Source: Linum tenue
Lineage: Eukaryota > Streptophyta > Magnoliopsida > Malpighiales > Linaceae
DNA: 64,000 nucleotides
Assembly (NCBI GenBank): GCA_946122785.1
Contig: CAMGYJ010000009.1
Coordinates: 10,508,937-10,572,936, forward strand
Reading direction: 5' to 3'
The notes under the pieces are model-generated. The model worked only from the letters and a program-made list of their open reading frames with translations. It ran no database searches and was not told the DNA's origin. Positions 58,988 to 64,000 of this stretch are shown here, one piece after another; position 1 is the stretch's first letter, and the number at the start of each line of letters is the position of its first letter. Made by a program: the position numbers and the translations under genes.

Positions 58988-60752
58988 TAATGACATGTAA
59001 CTTATGTCCCTCACTTGTATGTGGTTATGAGGTTATGACCACATGCTAGCTAATTGGTGAGTGTGCTTGGTGAGTGTGCTTTTACCTTTACGTCCCTCAC
59101 TTGTATGTGATCTTCCTTGGGTTAACACCCACTTTGCTCACTAATGAAATTCTTTCTGGATTTTTTTTTTTTTTTTTTACAGTGACTAGTAAATGAGTGA
59201 ACCACAGCTAGCTAATTGGTTACTAGCATTGGGCCCGGCCCGTTGGCCGGTGGAGTATAAAATATGTACGTGTAGTCTGTTGTATTCTATTAATAATGAA
59301 TTACAGAATGACATTATAAATCAAACCTGAACTCCCAATTGCATAGTGAATTACAATCTAACATGTAGTATCTAACTGGAAGTCCCAATTGCATAAAGAA
59401 TTACAATCTAACATATAGTGTCTAAAAACTTTCAAATGCAACGAACAGAAGAAAAAAAAAATCAGGTTTGATAAATCTCTGTACAGAACCGTTCAAATGT
59501 TTTACAATAAGTACAATCTTAAAGGTCATTCTAGCTTAAAATTGGCACGTTGGGTTATTCTATGCATATTGAATTACAACGAAAACCAGGAAGCCCTAAA
59601 TGCACGTATGATTTTGCCTTCTCATCACTGAGTTATATCGAATTGAAGGCATTACTTGATAAAGCCCTGGGAAGAAATTTGCCTTCAGGTAGCAGCATCA
59701 TATTCCCAGGAATTTAAAGTTATGTTACCACAAACATACACACGTAATATGATCTGAGCCAAAAGACACACAAAGGCTACCTTCTACCAAGAAAAACAGA
59801 AAAATCAAAGAGAAGGGAACACATGAATTAAATAACTATCAGACAGACTGATGAGCATATTACATCGAGTGGTAGACTTGGAAATGGATGACATATTCTT
59901 TTGGCTAGAAGAAGTATCATTTAACACCCAGCATACATAAGTCCTACCGCAAGAGATAACCATCCATAAAGTGGGTCTCAATCTTGTCAAAAGCATAGAA
60001 CAACAGTAAGCGATTGGGTCACATACCCATGTCATGAGAAAAGCAAAAAACAGAGGGAAGAAAATAGAGTGGAAATCCCATTTACAGTTTCCACAAAAGC
60101 CAAAATAAAAGGGACCATGCGAGGTTCAGCGTCCAGTGGCAATGGAACTACGGGCCAAATATATGTGTCAACCCTGCAATGCGAGACAAACGGTTAGGAC
60201 CAGAGAGATGCAGCTGGAGATTTTTGGGATGGTTTGGAAATAGACGGCAACAGTTAGAGTCTGCGGAGTGGGATGGATAGCAAGAGCGAGAGAGCTAGGC
60301 GGCGAATCAATTACAATAGGGTTTGAAAGACAGGAACAGGCGGGGAGATTCTACGGAGTGGGACGGACGGCAAGAGCGAGAGGCGGAGAATCAATTACCG
60401 AAAGGTTTGGGAGAGACACAAAGACGGCGAGAGCGAAGGTGCGGTGGCCGGTGGGGGGTTTTCAAAGGAGCGTTAGGCGAGAAAATAGCGAGTAGACGTA
60501 GACCCGGGAGATGGGAAGACAGAGAGCGACGAAGAGAATCATTAATTTGTGATTTTACCGTAAACTCCTTCCGTACTATGCGGCCTGTTGAGGAAAGGCT
60601 TACGTGGCATAAAGCTTTTTTTCACATTGCCTTATACTCTTTTGTAGATTTGATATATACGCCATATTTCTTTTTGGCTTTCGGTGGGAAAAACAAAATG
60701 CAAAATTGCAAATGAAACAAATGACAATATTGTTTAATTCTCCTCTCTTGTC
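58988..60752. other. Intergenic region upstream of the pectin methylesterase
   Basis: No gene is recognised. It contains a T-run at 59161-59179, a 60-bp imperfect tandem duplication at 59331-59427, and a 90-bp imperfect tandem duplication at 60260-60425. Open frames near 59.8 and 60.3 kb lack known domains. Confidence 0.45.
60260..60425. repeat. 90-bp imperfect tandem duplication
   Basis: Units starting tctgcggagtgggatgg (60260) and tctacggagtgggacgg (60350) share gcaagagcgag and aatcaatta blocks, with small indels. Confidence 0.75.
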
Positions 60753-60760
60753 TATTTATA
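60753..60760 (+). promoter_or_regulatory. Likely TATA box of the pectin methylesterase gene
   Basis: TATTTATA lies 82 bp before the start codon at 60842, a suitable distance for a short leader. It is the only good TATA-like word in this interval on the plus strand. Confidence 0.5.
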
Positions 60761-60841
60761 TGCGCGTCTCTTTTCCCTGTCATGATACGGTAGAGTGGTT
60801 GCCATTTGCCAACATCCATTAAATTGTTGGGGGAAAAAAAA

Positions 60842-63748
60842 ATGATTCACTCCATATTCCCAATCGTACTGGTCCTAATCGGCACTGTCGCCGCCGGCGT
60901 AGATAATTCCGCCGCCGCCGCCGCCCCTCCAAACTCCAGCACTACCGAATACAACCAGTACCATCTCCCATCACCAACACCCCAAATCCACGCCCACCAC
61001 GCCGTCCTCCGCTCCGCCTGCAGCAGCACAAGGTTCCCGGACCTCTGCTTCTCCGCCGTGGCGGCCGCCGTCCCGGGATCCGCCGAGGCCCTCGCCACCC
61101 AGAAGGACGTGATCGAGGCGTCCATCAACATCACCTGCCGCGCCGTCCAGCGCAACTTCTTCGCCGTCGAGAGCCTGATCGACTCCGCCGGCGGCAGGCT
61201 GAGCCGCCGGGAGACGACGGCGCTCCACGACTGCCTCGAGACCATCGACGCCACCCTCGACGAGCTCCACGTGGCGCTCCGCGACCTGCTGAGCCGGTAC
61301 CCGCACGAGAAGAAGAAGAGGAGGAGGAAGTCGCTGAACCGGCACGCCGCCGACCTCAAGACGCTGCTGAGCGCCGCCATGACCAACCAGGAGACCTGTC
61401 TCGACGGCTTCTCCCACGACGGCGCCGACCGGCGGGTCCGGGAGAAGCTGCTGGAGGGGCAGGTCCACGTGGAGCGCATGTGCAGCAACGTCCTCGCCAT
61501 GATCAGGAACATGACCGACGCCGATATCGAGGCGGCCGGAGTCGAGGAGGACGAGGAGGAGCAGCAGCAGCCGGAGTGGTTGTCGGCCGGAGATAGGAGG
61601 CTGCTGCAGTCGCCCGATGTAGGAATCTAAACTACGACCGCTAAAAATCTACGCTCAGAGAATTCAAACTAATAAAAGATCTTATTAACTAATTTTTTTA
61701 TAATAATTTTTTTTCACAAAATTTAGTAATTTTGAGTTGAGAGGGGTTATAGTCTCCTCTGAATTTAATGTGGCTCCGCCACTGCGTATAAATAAAGTAT
61801 TAGTTTTTTTTTTTAAGTTTAGCGTAGAAGCAGATTGGGCATTTATTTATTATATATGGTATGTTGTTGTTGGATGGTGTCAGGTGAAGACGGCGGCGGC
61901 GAATGTGACGGTGGCGGGGGACGGGAGCGGGGACTACGTGACGGTGGGGGAGGCGGTGGAGGCGGCGCCGAACAAGAGCAGCGAGAGGTATGTGATAAGG
62001 ATAAAGGCGGGAGTGTACAGGGAGAACGTGGAGGTGGTGAAGTCGAAGACCAACATTATGTTCGTCGGTGATGGCAGAGCCACCACCATTATCACCGGCA
62101 GCAGGAGCGTCGTCGATGGGTTCACCACTTTCAAATCTGCTACTGTAGGTACGTACGGTAAATCAATTTCTTATTTCTTCCCCGGCCGGCCACCGTGAAA
62201 AAAGTTTGATGATTGTTAAAGTTGCTTTGATGTTGGTTAGTCAACGGGTCAATCATAGCCGGAAATCACGCAAGAAAAGCGGGTGTGAAAGTGCACGGTT
62301 CTTTAGAATGAAAGTAAAAATAATTGATGAAATCAAAATGGTAAAATTTTGTACTCATTAGAACACGATACCCGAATTGGATCGAGTCACTCACGGGAAT
62401 CTGCAACTCCCGCGGTGGCCGGGCTAGCTCTGCTAATTGAATTTGAATGGTCCATTTTCCTGTCCAGTGGCAGCGATGTGATGCGGTGCAAAAATCATGT
62501 CCCGTCCCTACCCAAACCCCACCACTTTCCTCTCCATATTCACATGTGTCTGGTTTTGAGATCTAGCCAGCTAGATAGCTACCAATTTAGGATGCAAGAT
62601 AGTGATATTATGCGCACCCTTCTTTTGTCGTTTTTCCAAATTTGTCTACATTTCTCTTTGCGCATAGATTTTGAACATGATTTCAAACTTGACCCGTGCT
62701 GGAGTTGTTGATTTTCATCGAGTGCTAAACATGAATGATTATGTTACTAACCATCATTAGTCGGTACATTAACATGCTATCTAGCTAGCTGTCCCCCTTA
62801 TCCATAGCGTTAATAATTCATTCCCTTCAATCACGGTTAATCATATATATTATGGCTTCTATCGTACCTTGGGTGAAATCTAGGGTACGACATATCCTGA
62901 GTAAGAAAAAGCTATTTAGACTTAGAATAAATCAGATTTTTGGCATGATACTATACCCTAACCCCTTGATGAGTGAACCCTGGGTCTTCGTTTTCAGAAT
63001 CATAGAGCCTAATTAACCCCTAAGATTGTGCATGTAATTTGCAGCGGTGAAGGGGAAAGGGTTCCTGGCGCGGGACATAACGTTCGAGAACACGGCGGGC
63101 CACGCCAAGCACCAGGCCGTGGCCCTCCGAGTCGGCGCTGATCAGTCTGCATTCTACCGGTGCGACATCCTGGGCCACCAGGACACCCTGTACGTCCACT
63201 CCAACCGCCAGTTCTTCGTCAACTGCCTCGTCACGGGCACCGTCGACTTCATCTTCGGCAACGCCGCCGCCGTCCTCCAGGACTGCGACATCCACGCCCG
63301 CGTCCCCGGTCCGGGACAGAAGAACATGGTCACCGCCCAGGGGAGGAAGGATCCCAACCAGAACACCGGGATCGTGATCCAGAGGTCGAGGATCGGGGCC
63401 ACGGCGGACCTCCTCCTGCAGACGGCGGCGGGGAACGGGAGCTACCCGACGTATCTGGGGAGGCCGTGGAAGGAGTACTCGAGGACGGTGGTGATGGAGT
63501 CGGAGATCGGCGGCGTGGTGCACTCGGCCGGGTGGGCGGAGTGGAACGCCAGCTTTGGGCTGGCGACGCTGTACTACGGGGAGTTTAGGAACCGCGGGGC
63601 CGGGGCGAACACGACGGAGAGGGTCGGGTGGGGAGGGTATAAGGTGATGGACGATGAGAGTGAGGCGGCGGGGTTTACCGCCGGTGAGTTCATCGGCGGT
63701 GGGTCCTGGCTGGGATCTACCACCTTCCCCTTCTCTCTCGGGTTATGA
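60842..63748 (+). CDS. Type-I pectin methylesterase with PMEI-like pro-domain
   Basis: Three exons, 60842-61618, 61884-62148 and 63045-63748, join into 581 residues. A signal peptide (about 1-20) leads into a pectinesterase-inhibitor pro-region with its conserved Cys residues ([29 protein letters not shown]). The processing motif RRLLQS ends the pro-region. The catalytic CE8 domain has [30 protein letters not shown] and VDFIFGNAA with both catalytic Asp residues, and [12 protein letters not shown]. It removes methyl groups from wall homogalacturonan after secretion. Both coding ends are very GC-rich compared with the AT-rich neighbourhood. The first intron has a weak donor (GAT|GTAGGA), chosen because it keeps the frame, and contains one end of a hAT-type element. 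Confidence 0.93.
61769..61783. mobile_element. Solo end of a CAGTGGCGGA-type hAT element
   Basis: The sequence GTGGCTCCGCCACTG in intron 1 of the pectin methylesterase is the reverse complement of the CAGTGGCGGA terminus seen at 27450-28025. The preceding ~100 bp are AT-rich filler. The opposite end was not found, so the boundaries of the insertion are unknown. Confidence 0.5.
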
Positions 63749-63872
63749 ATTATATATACGCATTAAATTATAATATTTGTTTTATTTTTGAGTGCTGTGG
63801 TTTTGCTTGATTCGCGCTCGCGCATGCATGGTCCATTTATGGAAATGTATTGTGTTGTACGTATGTTTTGGT

Positions 63873-63907
63873 AATTAATATAATATAATATAATATAATA
63901 TAATATA
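63873..63907. repeat. (ATAAT)n microsatellite
   Basis: About six pentanucleotide taata units lie in the 3' flank of the pectin methylesterase. Confidence 0.85.
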
Positions 63908-64000
63908 TATTCTTCGGCTCTTTATGTGATTGTGTCCCAGCTGATTTCAATAGAACCTTTGTTTCTGGCCGTATGTAGATTAGTGTGGGACTTTATTTCG

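Noticed and set aside
1..64000. CRISPR arrays, operons, phage or other prokaryotic systems
   Set aside because: Spliced genes, plant-specific families and plant transposons throughout show nuclear plant DNA; no regularly spaced repeats were found.

Overview
This window is nuclear DNA of a flowering plant, probably a core eudicot. Genes carry many GT-AG introns, intergenic DNA is AT-rich and packed with small transposons, and proteins match angiosperm families closely (phytochrome A, plastid ClpP4, STRUBBELIG-type receptor kinase, APUM23). I cannot name the species. I recognise ten host genes. Gene models were built by hand from splice signals and reading-frame continuity; for every complete model the exon lengths sum to whole codons.

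Layout. 0.7-1.4 kb (-): 5' end of an EDR2-type PH-START-DUF1336 gene that runs off the left edge. 2.2-5.7 kb: AT-rich intergenic DNA. 5.7-10.6 kb (-): complete PHYA with four coding exons and a leader intron. 10.6-11.9 kb: a 1.24-kb Mutator-type foldback element at the PHYA 5' end. 13.2-15.5 kb (-): CLPP4, head-to-head with 15.9-16.8 kb (+): POP5, which carries three single-base frameshifts. 18.6-26.2 kb (+): an SRF6/7-like receptor kinase in 16 exons, two of whose introns are GC-AG. 26.2-30 kb: hAT elements and a copia-gag-like relic. 30.7-33.3 kb (+): a UBC33/34-type E2. 34.1-37.2 kb (+): a NUMOD3-domain protein. 38.9-41.8 kb (+): an O-fucosyltransferase-family protein. 42-48 kb: a Tourist-like MITE and retroelement relics. 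48.1-51.6 kb (+): a mitochondrial K+/H+-exchange-related protein. 52.2-55.8 kb (-): APUM23. 56.5-59 kb: a transposon cluster containing a complete TRIM retrotransposon and a non-autonomous hAT element that has captured part of an ATL-type RING-H2 gene. 60.8-63.7 kb (+): a type-I pectin methylesterase.

The genes are unrelated housekeeping, signalling and wall genes and form no pathway cluster. The unusual content lies in the mobile DNA. Four hAT-type insertions have 8-bp target duplications, at least three belong to one GC-rich-ended MITE family, the foldback element has a perfect 9-bp target duplication, the TRIM has identical 5-bp duplications, and the gene-capturing hAT element is bounded by an exact 8-bp duplication. 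The strongest leads are the ATL-capturing hAT element, the hairpin-forming insertion at the PHYA start, and the frameshifted POP5 copy.
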